Source: Candidatus Pelearchaeum maunauluense
Lineage (GTDB): Archaea > Thermoproteota > Nitrososphaeria_A > Caldarchaeales > Caldarchaeaceae
Length of the DNA stretch: 64,000 nucleotides
Reading direction: 5' to 3'
NCBI GenBank assembly: GCA_030059675.1
Contig: JANVYQ010000007.1
Coordinates: 1 to 64,000, forward strand
Under the pieces are notes generated by a model. It saw only the letters and a list, made by a program, of their open reading frames with translations, made no database searches and was not told the DNA's origin. The position numbers and the translations under genes were made by a program. The first letter of the stretch is position 1. Each line of letters begins with the position of its first letter. This document shows, piece by piece, positions 1 through 8,425 of the stretch.

Positions 1-52
1 AGAGGAGACGGACAACGGTTAAGAGGTCGCGAGTTCCCAGAATCTAGCCGGA

Positions 53-616
53 ATGGGCAGCAAGAAACGAAACATACTCTACGGCGCATTCATAAGCGTA
101 ATCCTAGTCATACTACTCTTCTCACTCTTTCACTCCATCATGGGGGTAACATACCCTCTACTAGTGGTGAAGAGCGGAAGCATGAAACCACTTATAGAGA
201 TAGGAGATATAATAATAGTAACCCCAGTAAACCCTGATGATATAAAAGCATCACCAACAGATGGGGATGTCATAGTCTTCTACAGGCCGGGAGAATTTGG
301 CGTTAAGGATGCAATAATAGTTCATCGCGCAATAGAGAAGACTGACCAGGGCTTCATCACGAAAGGCGACGCTAACCCGGTCAAGGACTTATGGGGGCCT
401 GTCCCATATAAGAATATCATAGGGCGCTGGACTCATATCAAGATTCCATACTGGACCGGCCTCGGTTATCTCTCGCTATTTCTGCGCGGCGAGTATTATT
501 ATCCGCTTGGGCCGCTCTTAATAGCTTTGCTCATCGTTGCCAACATAATACTCTTCATACGGGATATATCAGCTTCTAGACGCTCTGAAGGCGGCGATAC
601 TTCTTCAGAAGCTTAA
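53..616 (+). CDS. Archaeal type I signal peptidase (S26B)
   Basis: Cleaves signal peptides from secreted and membrane proteins on the outer face of the cytoplasmic membrane. The 187-aa protein has an N-terminal membrane helix (about residues 8-30) and a catalytic serine in SGSMKP (Ser43). His91 in VHRAI and Asp106 in TKGDAN fit the archaeal/ER Ser-His-Asp arrangement rather than the bacterial Ser-Lys dyad. A second hydrophobic segment at about 150-170 would anchor the C-terminus. The ATG has only a weak ribosome site. The gene overlaps the convergent zinc-finger membrane protein by 41 bases. Family assignment is firm; the many secreted proteins in this window are plausible substrates. Confidence 0.93.
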   Translation: MGSKKRNILYGAFISVILVILLFSLFHSIMGVTYPLLVVKSGSMKPLIEIGDIIIVTPVNPDDIKASPTDGDVIVFYRPGEFGVKDAIIVHRAIEKTDQGFITKGDANPVKDLWGPVPYKNIIGRWTHIKIPYWTGLGYLSLFLRGEYYYPLGPLLIALLIVANIILFIRDISASRRSEGGDTSSEA

Positions 617-917
617 CCCTCACATACCAGCCATATCCCAAAACAGAAGCTAGTGCAATAACCGTAATTAGTGACGAGAGTAGAGGGGCGTAGGTTATTA
701 TCTGAATTAGTAATGCTATGAAGATGCCCAACGCTGTGAAGAATACAGGTTTTGCCACTTCTGATGCCTCATTCAAATAGTCTTGATGCTTCTCTATGAG
801 ATGTTGTGGAAATCTTATCGCGCGGATACAAACCGTTAAACATGCATATTTAGCTGCCGTCCTCTCCCGCCGCGTAACCTGCTCACCACAGAGCGGGCAT
901 TCAGCTCTAGCCATCAA
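576..917 (-). CDS. Small membrane protein with N-terminal CxxC...HxxxxH zinc motif
   Basis: A 113-aa protein of unknown function. The N-terminus carries Cys7-x2-Cys10 followed by His39-x4-His44, a C2H2-like zinc site with a long loop that holds two more cysteines (26 and 30). Two hydrophobic segments at about 57-75 and 79-97 predict a helical hairpin in the membrane, followed by a basic tail. The gene is convergent with the signal peptidase and shares 41 bases with it. Two methionines start the ORF, so either may be used. No named family was recognised. Confidence 0.7.
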   Translation of the reverse strand: MMARAECPLCGEQVTRRERTAAKYACLTVCIRAIRFPQHLIEKHQDYLNEASEVAKPVFFTALGIFIALLIQIITYAPLLSSLITVIALASVLGYGWYVRVKLLKKYRRLQSV

Positions 918-969
918 TTGTGGTTAAGAGACGATACGTATTTAAGAGTGGCCTAGCGTATCAGATTTA

Positions 970-1812
970 ATGCTTCTAGGAGTTCATGTATCCATATCAG
1001 GTTCAATAGATAATGCTGTGGATAGGGCCGTAAAACTAGGCTGCACCACGTTCCAGATATTCACACGGAACCCGCGTGGATGGACCTATAAGAAATTGGG
1101 CAGAAAGGAGGTTGATAACTTTAGAGAGAAGTGTAGGGAGCATGGATACGCGGTAGCGATGGCTCATATGCCCTACTTACCCAACATAGCGTCGCCTAAG
1201 AAGCTGATATACAATAAGTCCGTTAAATCGCTTATAACAGAACTTGAACGAAGCGGCACACTAGGCTTAAAGTACCTAGTATGTCATGTTGGAAGTCATC
1301 TAGGAGCTGGCATAGATACGGGGATACAGAAGGTAGCTGAAGCCTGCAATACGGCGCTATCAAAGATTGACAACGATACCATACTCCTTCTAGAGAATAT
1401 GGCGGGACAACGCAACTCATGCGGTAGCTCGTTCGAAGACCTCAGACGTATATTGGATAGGATAGAATATCCAGACAGGGTTGGAATATGCTTGGACACA
1501 TGCCACCTTTTCGCGGCAGGCTATGATATACGAAGTCCAGAAAGTGTTGAGGAGGCATTGGAAGAGTTTGACAACATTGTGGGTTTAAAGCGGCTGTATG
1601 CTGTGCATCTTAACGACTCGAAGGGTGGTTTAAAGAGCGGTCTAGATAGACATGAGCATATAGGGATGGGGGAGATAGGTGAGAGGGGATTTCAAGCATT
1701 CATAAATCATAGCGCAATAAGGGACAAGCCAATGATATTAGAAACACCCGAGGATAAGCGGGGAAATTTTGAGACTAACCTAAAGAAAGTCCGAAGCCTC
1801 TATAAGAGATAG
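970..1812 (+). CDS. nfo: Endonuclease IV (AP endonuclease, TIM-barrel)
   Basis: Cuts the phosphodiester 5' of abasic sites in base excision repair. The 280-aa length is typical. All nine metal ligands of the E. coli enzyme have counterparts by eye: His66, His106, Glu142, Asp176, His179, His213, Asp226, His228 and Glu258. They lie in motifs such as LLENMAG, CLDTCHLF and HLNDSKGG. The TATA-like sequence just upstream and the lack of a ribosome site suggest a leaderless or short-leader transcript. It probably acts with the other repair genes in the window (hjc, nre, ssb) only in a general sense, since they are not linked. Confidence 0.96.
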   Translation: MLLGVHVSISGSIDNAVDRAVKLGCTTFQIFTRNPRGWTYKKLGRKEVDNFREKCREHGYAVAMAHMPYLPNIASPKKLIYNKSVKSLITELERSGTLGLKYLVCHVGSHLGAGIDTGIQKVAEACNTALSKIDNDTILLLENMAGQRNSCGSSFEDLRRILDRIEYPDRVGICLDTCHLFAAGYDIRSPESVEEALEEFDNIVGLKRLYAVHLNDSKGGLKSGLDRHEHIGMGEIGERGFQAFINHSAIRDKPMILETPEDKRGNFETNLKKVRSLYKR

Positions 1813-1817
1813 AATAA

Positions 1818-2465
1818 TCAATATCTGTTCAGCAACTCCTCAGAATATTTGACAAGTTTATCCAAGGCTGAAGCATACCGTGATTCAGGAGCTACTCTGT
1901 CAACCAGCGCTTTATAATATAAGATACGTTGAAGAAGCTCCTTAGCTTTCTGAATATCTCCCATCTTCACGAATACCTTTATCCGCGTTGTGTGTATAGT
2001 AGCTTCGAGCAAAGCTGTCTCTGCGCGGGTAATTGCCCGTGGTCTCAAACAGCCGACCACAGTATTAACAGGCAGACAATAGACCTCGCATAGCTCATTA
2101 ATCTCCTTGATTGATGAGACTTCAAATTCTATGTACGCATCCGCACCCGCTAGGCGTGGCGTTAAAATCTTTACAGCTGGCTCGAAGCTATAACTCTTTT
2201 CAGAAGCATGTTTAGGAAATGTTGTCTCAAAAAATAGATACGCGTCGCTAACTATGTTTATTACTCCCTGCATATTTCTTTTCAAGTTTTTATAGGTTAT
2301 GGTTTTCTTGTATGGTCTTAGCCTGATGGTTTGGTCGTCAAGAAGTGTGAATCCTATTGGAGCTGCGTGTGGTGTTTTATCAGGCTTTAGCGTTGATATG
2401 ATTGATTCGTAGATTATCATAGGTTTTAAGCCGAGGGCTTCGAGTGTTGTTTTCAAGGTCTCCAA
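1818..2465 (-). CDS. DUF447 family flavin-reductase-fold protein
   Basis: A 215-aa protein matching the archaeal DUF447 family by its N-terminal half (IISTLKPDKTPHAAPIGF, then a conserved R-P-Y-K-x-T segment and NI-V-D region), which has the split-barrel FMN-binding fold. Its enzymatic activity is not established. It starts inside the last codons of the upstream CitG-like gene (13-base overlap), so the two are probably translated as a unit. From memory, DUF447 and CitG-like genes recur together in methanogens and in tetrahydromethanopterin loci of methylotrophs, suggesting a pterin-cofactor role. That link is inference. Confidence 0.8.
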   Translation of the reverse strand: METLKTTLEALGLKPMIIYESIISTLKPDKTPHAAPIGFTLLDDQTIRLRPYKKTITYKNLKRNMQGVINIVSDAYLFFETTFPKHASEKSYSFEPAVKILTPRLAGADAYIEFEVSSIKEINELCEVYCLPVNTVVGCLRPRAITRAETALLEATIHTTRIKVFVKMGDIQKAKELLQRILYYKALVDRVAPESRYASALDKLVKYSEELLNRY

Positions 2466-3319
2466 CCCTCCAGTAGGAGTATGGAGAATGAAGCTGCTAG
2501 GATATCTGCTGTGGATGCTGGCCTCCAGCCACTCTTAGAGAAAACCTTCACAAGCCACGTTAGTAGCTCACCTCTCCTACGACTATTCCTTTCCCGCAGA
2601 ACTTTCCTAGCATATTTTGATGCGAGAATTGACGCCTTGTAGCCATTTCTCCTAGCTATATTAGTATCAGGAAAGCAAGCCAATATGTTGAGGAATGTCA
2701 TTACGGCTGCCTCATTGACCGTTATGCCGCTGCTTAGCTGTTTTTTGAGAAAACTATAACCAAACGCGTAGGTTGCTTGATAGTTGGTGGCATATTCGTG
2801 TGCTATGGCGTCAAAGTGTGAATATGGTCTAAAAGCATCAACTACCGCTATCTTTTCCTGTACTATTCTTTTCTCGGTTTCAGGTTTTCTTACATCTAGA
2901 TAAGCCACCCGCTTTAAGCCAGCTGGTCTAACTAGGTTTATCGCTCTGAATATGCTTATAGTGTCTCTATAATCCATGTTTAGTAATGTTTCTTTGAGAG
3001 CTGTGCGGAGAGAATCTATTTTCTTAACCTTACCCGCTGCAGCTGCTATGGGTGTCAGGAGGAGTATAGCCCCTAGATGCGTATTCCCTTCATGCTGCCA
3101 AGAGAGCATAGTTTTACATGCCCGCTCTATAATGGTTCCTACAGCTCTATTATTGAGAACAGCTTCGCGGAAATGAGGATATAGAGACGCTATAGATGCT
3201 AGGAAACATTCAAAACCTCGCCGCCGTGATTCCCTATCAACAAGCCCAGGCTTTGGCGTCGCGCTCAGCTCAAGCAAGAGAGCCAACTGCATGCAACTAG
3301 CTACGTTATCCGCATCCAC
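2453..3319 (-). CDS. Triphosphoribosyl-dephospho-CoA synthase-like (CitG family, COG1767)
   Basis: Resembles CitG/MdcB, which make a nucleotide prosthetic-group precursor from ATP and dephospho-CoA. Archaeal members probably use another substrate. Visible motifs are the early LLLELSATPKPGLVDRE stretch, then NTHLGAILLLTPIAAAA and a histidine-containing FDAIAHEY segment, all typical of the family. The open frame extends upstream to 3769, but that part is antisense to the permease. I place the start at GTG 3319, preceded by a strong GGAGGGG ribosome site, giving 288 aa; ATG 3292 is the alternative. It overlaps the DUF447 gene downstream. No citrate or malonate lyase genes lie nearby, so a lyase role is unlikely. 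Confidence 0.82.
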   Translation of the reverse strand: MDADNVASCMQLALLLELSATPKPGLVDRESRRRGFECFLASIASLYPHFREAVLNNRAVGTIIERACKTMLSWQHEGNTHLGAILLLTPIAAAAGKVKKIDSLRTALKETLLNMDYRDTISIFRAINLVRPAGLKRVAYLDVRKPETEKRIVQEKIAVVDAFRPYSHFDAIAHEYATNYQATYAFGYSFLKKQLSSGITVNEAAVMTFLNILACFPDTNIARRNGYKASILASKYARKVLRERNSRRRGELLTWLVKVFSKSGWRPASTADILAASFSILLLEGWRP

Positions 3320-3389
3320 CCAATCAGCCCCTCCGAGAGATAATTTTATACTAACCTTATTATTAGAGTAGATCTGCGATTTAAGAGGT

Positions 3390-4436
3390 ATGGGACTTGG
3401 GAGAACACTGCTTATACGCGGCTTATCCCTGCTATTAGTAGTTTTCGCGGTTCTCTTAATGGTGGTTATAGTCTTAGGAGCTACTGGAGTATCAGATAAG
3501 ATACTAAAAGCGTATGTTGGTGAGGAGCTTCGCCAAATAAGGCAAGAGTTGTCGCAGCGTATAAGAGACCCGCAGGAGCTTGAGAAGGCTCTTGAAGCGT
3601 ATAAGCTGGATTTGGAAAGGGCGTTTGGGCTTGATAAACCCTGGTACTTCAGGCTTCCTGATATGGTGCGCCGAGTGCTGCTACTAGACCTAGGCACGTC
3701 AAGAACAATAACATCATTCTCAGGTAGCAATAAGGTATCTGATATAATATTGGAGCGAATACCAAACACCGTAATACTCGTAACAGTGGCTGTTGTGTTA
3801 AGCGCTCTTGTCGGAATATCTGCAGGAGTTAAGATAGCTACGCGGGTTGGCTCCCTATTGGATAGGATAACCTCCTACTTCTCGGCGGTCTCCTACGCTT
3901 TACCCTCATGGTGGACGGGAATAATATTCATCTTGATATTCTCATTCTATTTCCGCTTATTGCCCCCTGGGGGCATGTACAGTACCCCACCTCCTCAAGA
4001 ACCCCTGGCACGTTTATTAGACCTCATGCTCCACGCCGTCTTGCCCGTCCTGACCCTCATGGCGGCAATCTTAGGTGGGTGGATTTACGTCTCCAGAACA
4101 ATAGTCCTCAACGTAGCGCAGGAAGATTTTGTCAGCGCTGCAAGGGCTAAAGGGCTACCTGAGAGAATCGTTATGCGGCGCTATATCCTGAGAGCATCAA
4201 CACCCCCAATCCTGACAAACATAGTATTCGGCATAGCAGGCTCTCTAGGCGGCGCTATACTCACCGAAACCGTGTTCAGATGGCCTGGAATGGGGCTCCT
4301 CTACTATGAAGCTATAACAGCATTCGACGAGCCGCTAATAATAGCCCTTACCTTCATCTTCACCCTAATCTACGCTGCTGCACGCTTCATCCTAGAGATA
4401 CTATACGTTTCATTAGACCCCAGGGTGAGGTATTGA
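3390..4436 (+). CDS. ABC transporter permease, dipeptide/oligopeptide type (DppB-like)
   Basis: Inner membrane subunit of a peptide/nickel-family importer. The 348-aa protein has an N-terminal helix (about 8-30), a charged outside loop, then a five-helix core. The cytoplasmic coupling motif is the EDFVSAARAKGLPE segment (EAA-type loop), followed by TETVFRWPGMGLLYYEAI, characteristic of DppB. The stop codon overlaps the start of the DppC-like gene, so the two are co-translated. No ATPase genes are next to it. A matching solute-binding protein sits about 46 kb away. It is divergent from the CitG-like gene with about 70 bases between. Confidence 0.92.
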   Translation: MGLGRTLLIRGLSLLLVVFAVLLMVVIVLGATGVSDKILKAYVGEELRQIRQELSQRIRDPQELEKALEAYKLDLERAFGLDKPWYFRLPDMVRRVLLLDLGTSRTITSFSGSNKVSDIILERIPNTVILVTVAVVLSALVGISAGVKIATRVGSLLDRITSYFSAVSYALPSWWTGIIFILIFSFYFRLLPPGGMYSTPPPQEPLARLLDLMLHAVLPVLTLMAAILGGWIYVSRTIVLNVAQEDFVSAARAKGLPERIVMRRYILRASTPPILTNIVFGIAGSLGGAILTETVFRWPGMGLLYYEAITAFDEPLIIALTFIFTLIYAAARFILEILYVSLDPRVRY

Positions 4437-5878
4437 TGTCGGAAACCAGTAGAGAGGCATGGAGGGTTTTCTGGTCATCAAATATCTCAAAACTAGGAAT
4501 TAATCTATTGGCAATCCTAGTTATAGTATCGCTTTATGTTGTCTTCACTTATCCTCTTGACTTCGGGCTGAAATACTGGAATAACCCAGCCCACTGGGTT
4601 GACTATCCCAAGGGAGTTCCGCCAGAATGGGCTAAATACTTCACATCAGAGAACGTTACAGAGCATAGAATATACACGCTGTATGTTCCATCCGAGAGCA
4701 GGTTTGTAGAAGCCGCGGGGCTTTACATCAAGAGATATGTCATAACGTTTGATTACCAGTACGACGAGTTTCCCAGCTTTCTTTCCTTCACAGTCTTTAA
4801 CGTAACATTCAACCGCGAACCGCCAATAATATTCCTTGAAATTTCCAGACCTGATGGTGTATCGGCACGAATTTACACGCTCGCGGTTCCCGGCCCCCAG
4901 GAAGGTGAGAAGAAGCCATATATGAGATATTCCGAGACTCCTTTCCGTGTTTTTCTAAGCGGAGACCCCAGCGTTGCACAGCAGCTCTCGCGCATGCTCA
5001 AACGGGATTTTGACATCAGTCTAACGCCTACAGAGATAAACACCATAGGCCCTGAGAAAATATTATTCGGAGAACCTGATACAGGGAAGAACTTCACCAT
5101 ACTTAAGGGTGTTTATCGTGTAGATGTTGTGTTGGCGTCCAGCGATGAGAAAGACTCTGTTGGTTATGTTAGGTTTGTTGTTGCTGGTAATGTGTATGGG
5201 TGGGTTGGGACAGATTCTCTGGGTCGCGACCTTGCGGTTGGGCTACTATTCGGATTTCCCGTAGCTCTTCTTATAGGTGTAGTAACAACAACACTGACCA
5301 CAGCCGTTGGGGCTACTGCGGGAATTATAAGCGGCTACGTAGGCGGCAAGACAGATGATATAATACAGAGAATAGCTGATGTAATAAACAACATACCCCT
5401 GCTACCGATTCTAATATTCTTGATATTTGTCCTAAAGCCTAGTATTTGGCTCATAGTCTTCCTACTCGTGGCGTTCGGCTGGCCTGGACTTACTATAATA
5501 GTGAGGTCTATGGTCTTACAATTGAGAACCAGCCAGCTTGTTGAGGCTGAAGTTGCGCTCGGAGCCTCCAAGTGGCGTATAATGTTTAGACATATCTTCC
5601 CACAGATAGCGCCGTTCATCTTCGCCCAAATGATTTTCGCCACACCAACAGCTATCCTAGCAGAAGCGGCTCTGAGCTTCCTAGGTCTGGGCGACCCCTC
5701 ACTACCAACGTGGGGGCAGATATTGAATTACGGATTTAGAGACGGCGGAGTATACGTCGGATATTGGTGGTGGATAGTTCCACCAGGCTTACTAATAGTC
5801 CTGACCGCAATCACATTCGTCTTCCTAGCTCTCGGGTTAGAGCCGGTGGTAAATCCAAGGCTTAGAAGATTCAAGTAA
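4436..5878 (+). CDS. ABC transporter permease, DppC-like, with a large external domain
   Basis: Partner permease of the upstream DppB-like subunit. The C-terminal half (about residues 255-480) is a normal DppC: the VGTDSLGRDL entry motif, the coupling loop with VEAEVALGASKWRIMFRHI, and the LSFLGLGDPS signature. The protein is about 480 aa, against roughly 280-320 for most DppC proteins. The excess is a roughly 220-residue hydrophilic, beta-rich segment between the first helix and the core, predicted outside the cell. ATG 4436 overlaps the previous TGA; a TTG one codon earlier is also possible. The loop could receive substrate from a binding protein, which is inference. Confidence 0.9.
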   Translation: MSETSREAWRVFWSSNISKLGINLLAILVIVSLYVVFTYPLDFGLKYWNNPAHWVDYPKGVPPEWAKYFTSENVTEHRIYTLYVPSESRFVEAAGLYIKRYVITFDYQYDEFPSFLSFTVFNVTFNREPPIIFLEISRPDGVSARIYTLAVPGPQEGEKKPYMRYSETPFRVFLSGDPSVAQQLSRMLKRDFDISLTPTEINTIGPEKILFGEPDTGKNFTILKGVYRVDVVLASSDEKDSVGYVRFVVAGNVYGWVGTDSLGRDLAVGLLFGFPVALLIGVVTTTLTTAVGATAGIISGYVGGKTDDIIQRIADVINNIPLLPILIFLIFVLKPSIWLIVFLLVAFGWPGLTIIVRSMVLQLRTSQLVEAEVALGASKWRIMFRHIFPQIAPFIFAQMIFATPTAILAEAALSFLGLGDPSLPTWGQILNYGFRDGGVYVGYWWWIVPPGLLIVLTAITFVFLALGLEPVVNPRLRRFK

Positions 5879-5884
5879 GGCGGA

Positions 5885-6733
5885 TTATCCTATGGCTAGG
5901 CTTACATAGGCTAGAGCAAGCCCTAGGATAAGTGATATTGGCAGGCCTGGTACTGCTCTCCATTTCTTAAGGAGCTGGAGGGTTAGGTAGAATCCTATGA
6001 GAATTCCTAAGCTGGTCATTATGCCTGAGACTATGCTAAAGTTGGCTATTGCGAATGCCAGTAGTATGGAGTAGAAGAATAAGTCACCTAGGCCTATGCT
6101 TACTCCTCTAAAATCCATCATTAGACCTTGTAGATTATGGGAGTCCTCACTTGCTAATGCTCTTAAATGGCCACGGAACATCGCATATACGTCATAGGCA
6201 GATATTAACAATACTAGCACTATCGCAGTCCAGAAGGGGATGCTGAACCCTAGTATAGTTCCAGCAGCCGCCGCTACGTAAGAGAGACCTACAACAGAGG
6301 CCAGCTCAATTCCCCGATAAACCACGAATAAAATAGCCAGCGTTATGAGCATAGATGCGAGTATATTATAACTACTTGAAAACTGCGGCGATATTTCTAG
6401 AAAGAATAAACTGGTGGAGAACGCTATTATGCCGAGAATAGAGAATATGAATATTCTCAGAAGTATCCTATAGCGGCTCACTATTGTGATTAAAATGAAG
6501 CTACCCAGGAATATTAGGCCAACCACTATGAGTGCGTTTATGTATGGTGATATGTTTGTTAATGCTTGTTCTGGTGGGGCCTCAGCAGGAGGCTCTGGTG
6601 CTGGAGTTATGACGGGCTGAGGGAGAGATAATCTAGACATATAGAGGAGGAGCGAGAGTATGAAAGATATGAACAACGTCAGTATAACTGGAATTAGATG
6701 CAGAAAGGAGGTCTCCGGTCTTTGGCCACTCAT
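5885..6733 (-). CDS. Presenilin/signal-peptide-peptidase-like intramembrane aspartyl protease (A22)
   Basis: Cuts peptide bonds inside the membrane. The 282-aa polytopic protein has about eight to nine hydrophobic segments. It shows the three family signatures in order: Tyr180-Asp181 (AYDVYAM), Gly-Leu-Gly-Asp217 (SIGLGDLFFYS) and the PAL-like motif PGLP at 262-265. Asp181 and Asp217 are the expected catalytic pair. A proline-rich loop after the first helix (about 38-56) is outside the core. Archaeal homologues such as the structurally solved Methanoculleus enzyme have similar size. It is convergent with the permease gene, 6 bases away. Natural substrates are unknown; signal peptide remnants are plausible. 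Confidence 0.86.
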   Translation of the reverse strand: MSGQRPETSFLHLIPVILTLFISFILSLLLYMSRLSLPQPVITPAPEPPAEAPPEQALTNISPYINALIVVGLIFLGSFILITIVSRYRILLRIFIFSILGIIAFSTSLFFLEISPQFSSSYNILASMLITLAILFVVYRGIELASVVGLSYVAAAAGTILGFSIPFWTAIVLVLLISAYDVYAMFRGHLRALASEDSHNLQGLMMDFRGVSIGLGDLFFYSILLAFAIANFSIVSGIMTSLGILIGFYLTLQLLKKWRAVPGLPISLILGLALAYVSLAIG

Positions 6734-6792
6734 CTACCGCGCTAGCTTGATAACCTTTATTTAAGCCCATATGCGAGTCAGAGAAGCGTGCT

Positions 6793-7179
6793 ATGAAGTA
6801 TCGATTGATGGATTTGCTGGCATGTCCGATTTGTAAAACCTTCCCCCTAAGGCTATTTGTGTTTAGTGTACGCGACATAAAGCCCACCATACGTATTAGA
6901 AAATGCGAGCTCTACTGCGCATATCATGGAGATTTCATCAAGAACCTAAGCGAAACAAACTGTGCAACATGCTATGAGAAGGAGATTAGTGATGGTTTGT
7001 TGGAATGTGCTAACTGTGGAAGGTGGTATCCTATAGAGGAGGATATTCCGCGTATGTTGCCTGACGACTTAAGAAATAGACAGCAGGATGAGGCGTTTCT
7101 CGCTAAGTGGAAGGATAGGATACCGCAACATATACTGAATGAGGGAAAACCATTCTCCTTACTGCATGAGCATACTTAA
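6793..7179 (+). CDS. Trm112-like zinc-ribbon protein
   Basis: A 128-aa protein that begins with the Trm112 signature LLACPICKTFPL and ends the domain with CANCGRWYPIEEDIPRMLP, where the second Cys pair and the WYPI...P-ML tail are typical. Trm112 proteins activate SAM-dependent methyltransferases that modify tRNA, rRNA or release factor. The central region holds extra cysteines (CELYCAYHGDF, CATCYEK), so there may be a second metal site. Archaeal Trm112 proteins are often near 60 aa, so this is a larger variant. It lies 15 bases before the FAD-fold gene and is probably co-transcribed with it. The methyltransferase partner cannot be assigned; the COG2521 protein in this window is one candidate. 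Confidence 0.78.
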   Translation: MKYRLMDLLACPICKTFPLRLFVFSVRDIKPTIRIRKCELYCAYHGDFIKNLSETNCATCYEKEISDGLLECANCGRWYPIEEDIPRMLPDDLRNRQQDEAFLAKWKDRIPQHILNEGKPFSLLHEHT

Positions 7180-7194
7180 TAGCGGCGGCTATGG

Positions 7195-8067
7195 ATGACA
7201 AGTGATGAAGTAGTTATTTTAGGCGGAAATGTATGTGGTATAGGAGTAGCAGTAGCATTATCTCGTGCAGGGTATAACGTTAAGATACTGGAGAGGGGGC
7301 GTAGGCTCACAGGGCTTAGCATAATAGACGTGGTTAGAGAAGACCAGCTCTCATTTCTGGGGGTAGAGCCGCATAATGTGGTGGAGAATGAGATAAATTA
7401 CATAACTATAGTAGATAATGAAGGCGCTTCGACAATTCATCATAATAGACTTTATGTGTGTAGGATTACCGACCTCTTGGAACGCGCAGCCGCATATAAC
7501 CAGCTGCGCATATCATTTGGCACACCAACCAGCTTAATTAACCAACTAATATCAAGAGATACGAATATTGTTATTGACTGTGAATCTATCAGTGGTTCTG
7601 GTTTTCCTGTTGTGAGTTATATCCATGCATCTAAGCGCTGTGGGTATGGGGATTTAGTTATCGACTTATCATCTAGAGGTTTTAGAGTTGTCGTTGAATG
7701 CTGTGATGGGGTCTTACTCGTTCATGATGTAGGTAATCCAAATTTGGTAAAACGAGCCTCGTGGTTGGCAGAAAGCCGATATTACCTGGCCATGCCCTTG
7801 CCAAATGCTAATAAACGGCCAGTGCGTTGCGGCCGTGCGTCAAATAAATGCTTTTCTCCGCTGGGAAGCGCGGTGGCCGAACTGATAGACGCGGCATACT
7901 GCGCGACAAACATTGTTAATAATGGCTGCAAAGAGGCTGAAGCCACTTTCTCTGACTTTTTCCAATTTCTAGAGAAGAGGCTAACAGGCGGATATTACGC
8001 TAGGGAACAAATAACCCATATTGTTAGGGCGTTTTACGATTTATATGCGGGCTGGGTTGAGCGTTAA
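7195..8067 (+). CDS. FAD/NAD(P)-binding Rossmann-fold protein, divergent
   Basis: A 290-aa protein whose N-terminus is a dinucleotide-binding beta-alpha-beta unit: VVILGGNVCGIGVAVALSRA, ending in the acidic residue of KILER. It looks like a shortened geranylgeranyl-reductase or monooxygenase-type FAD protein. The later GD-x-A-x-x-x-P FAD motif of that group is not evident, and the middle is cysteine-rich (for example CGYGD and ECCDG). It may bind a nucleotide without being a normal flavoenzyme. The start ATG follows a GGCGG-like ribosome site. It is coupled to the Trm112-like gene upstream. Function not assigned. Confidence 0.68.
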   Translation: MTSDEVVILGGNVCGIGVAVALSRAGYNVKILERGRRLTGLSIIDVVREDQLSFLGVEPHNVVENEINYITIVDNEGASTIHHNRLYVCRITDLLERAAAYNQLRISFGTPTSLINQLISRDTNIVIDCESISGSGFPVVSYIHASKRCGYGDLVIDLSSRGFRVVVECCDGVLLVHDVGNPNLVKRASWLAESRYYLAMPLPNANKRPVRCGRASNKCFSPLGSAVAELIDAAYCATNIVNNGCKEAEATFSDFFQFLEKRLTGGYYAREQITHIVRAFYDLYAGWVER

Positions 8068-8120
8068 ATTTATCTATCGACGATAACATCGGCGTATTTG
8101 CAGTCAGCGGTGAAACGAGA

Positions 8121-8414
8121 ATGTTGGAAGAGTCGGTTGTCCTTATCGGTAAAAAACCAGCGATGAACTACGTGCTGGCCACGACGCTGCCACTCGCCGA
8201 GGGTAAGAAAGTAGTTCTGAAGGCGAGAGGCAGAGCCATCAGCAAGGCAGTCGATGTAGTAGAAGTCGTCCGCCGCAGATTCGTCCAGAACGCGGTAATC
8301 GAGCGCGTAAACATAGGCACTGAGGAAGGCAGGGTAGGCAACGACGGCAGGGCACGTAACGTCAGCACGATAGAGATCGTCGTGGCACCACCGAACCAGG
8401 CAAAGAAGAAGTAA
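8121..8414 (+). CDS. albA: Alba chromatin / RNA-binding protein
   Basis: Abundant archaeal nucleic-acid-binding protein that coats DNA and also binds RNA. The 97-aa protein shows the full Alba fold: VLIGKKPAMNYVLA with the DNA-contact lysines (Lys11, Lys12), the LKARGRAISKAVDVVE helix, and the RRRFVQNAVIE dimer segment followed by the flexible RVNIGTEEGRVGNDGRARNVS hairpin loop and a basic tail. Lys11 corresponds to the lysine acetylated in Sulfolobus Alba. It is a single-gene unit with an AT-rich promoter (around 8063-8073) and a hairpin plus T-run just downstream, consistent with strong, isolated transcription. Confidence 0.97.
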   Translation: MLEESVVLIGKKPAMNYVLATTLPLAEGKKVVLKARGRAISKAVDVVEVVRRRFVQNAVIERVNIGTEEGRVGNDGRARNVSTIEIVVAPPNQAKKK

Positions 8415-8425
8415 ACATCCAACGA

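Noticed and set aside
1..52. Possible tail of an upstream gene ending at TAA 20-22 or TAG 46-48
   Set aside because: Two frames are open for too few codons to choose between them, and no family residue pattern is visible.
3320..3769. Upstream extension of the CitG-like frame to 438 codons
   Set aside because: The extra 150 codons are antisense to the DppB-like gene, are Ser-rich and look like shadow translation. GTG 3319 has a strong ribosome site at the family's normal N-terminus.
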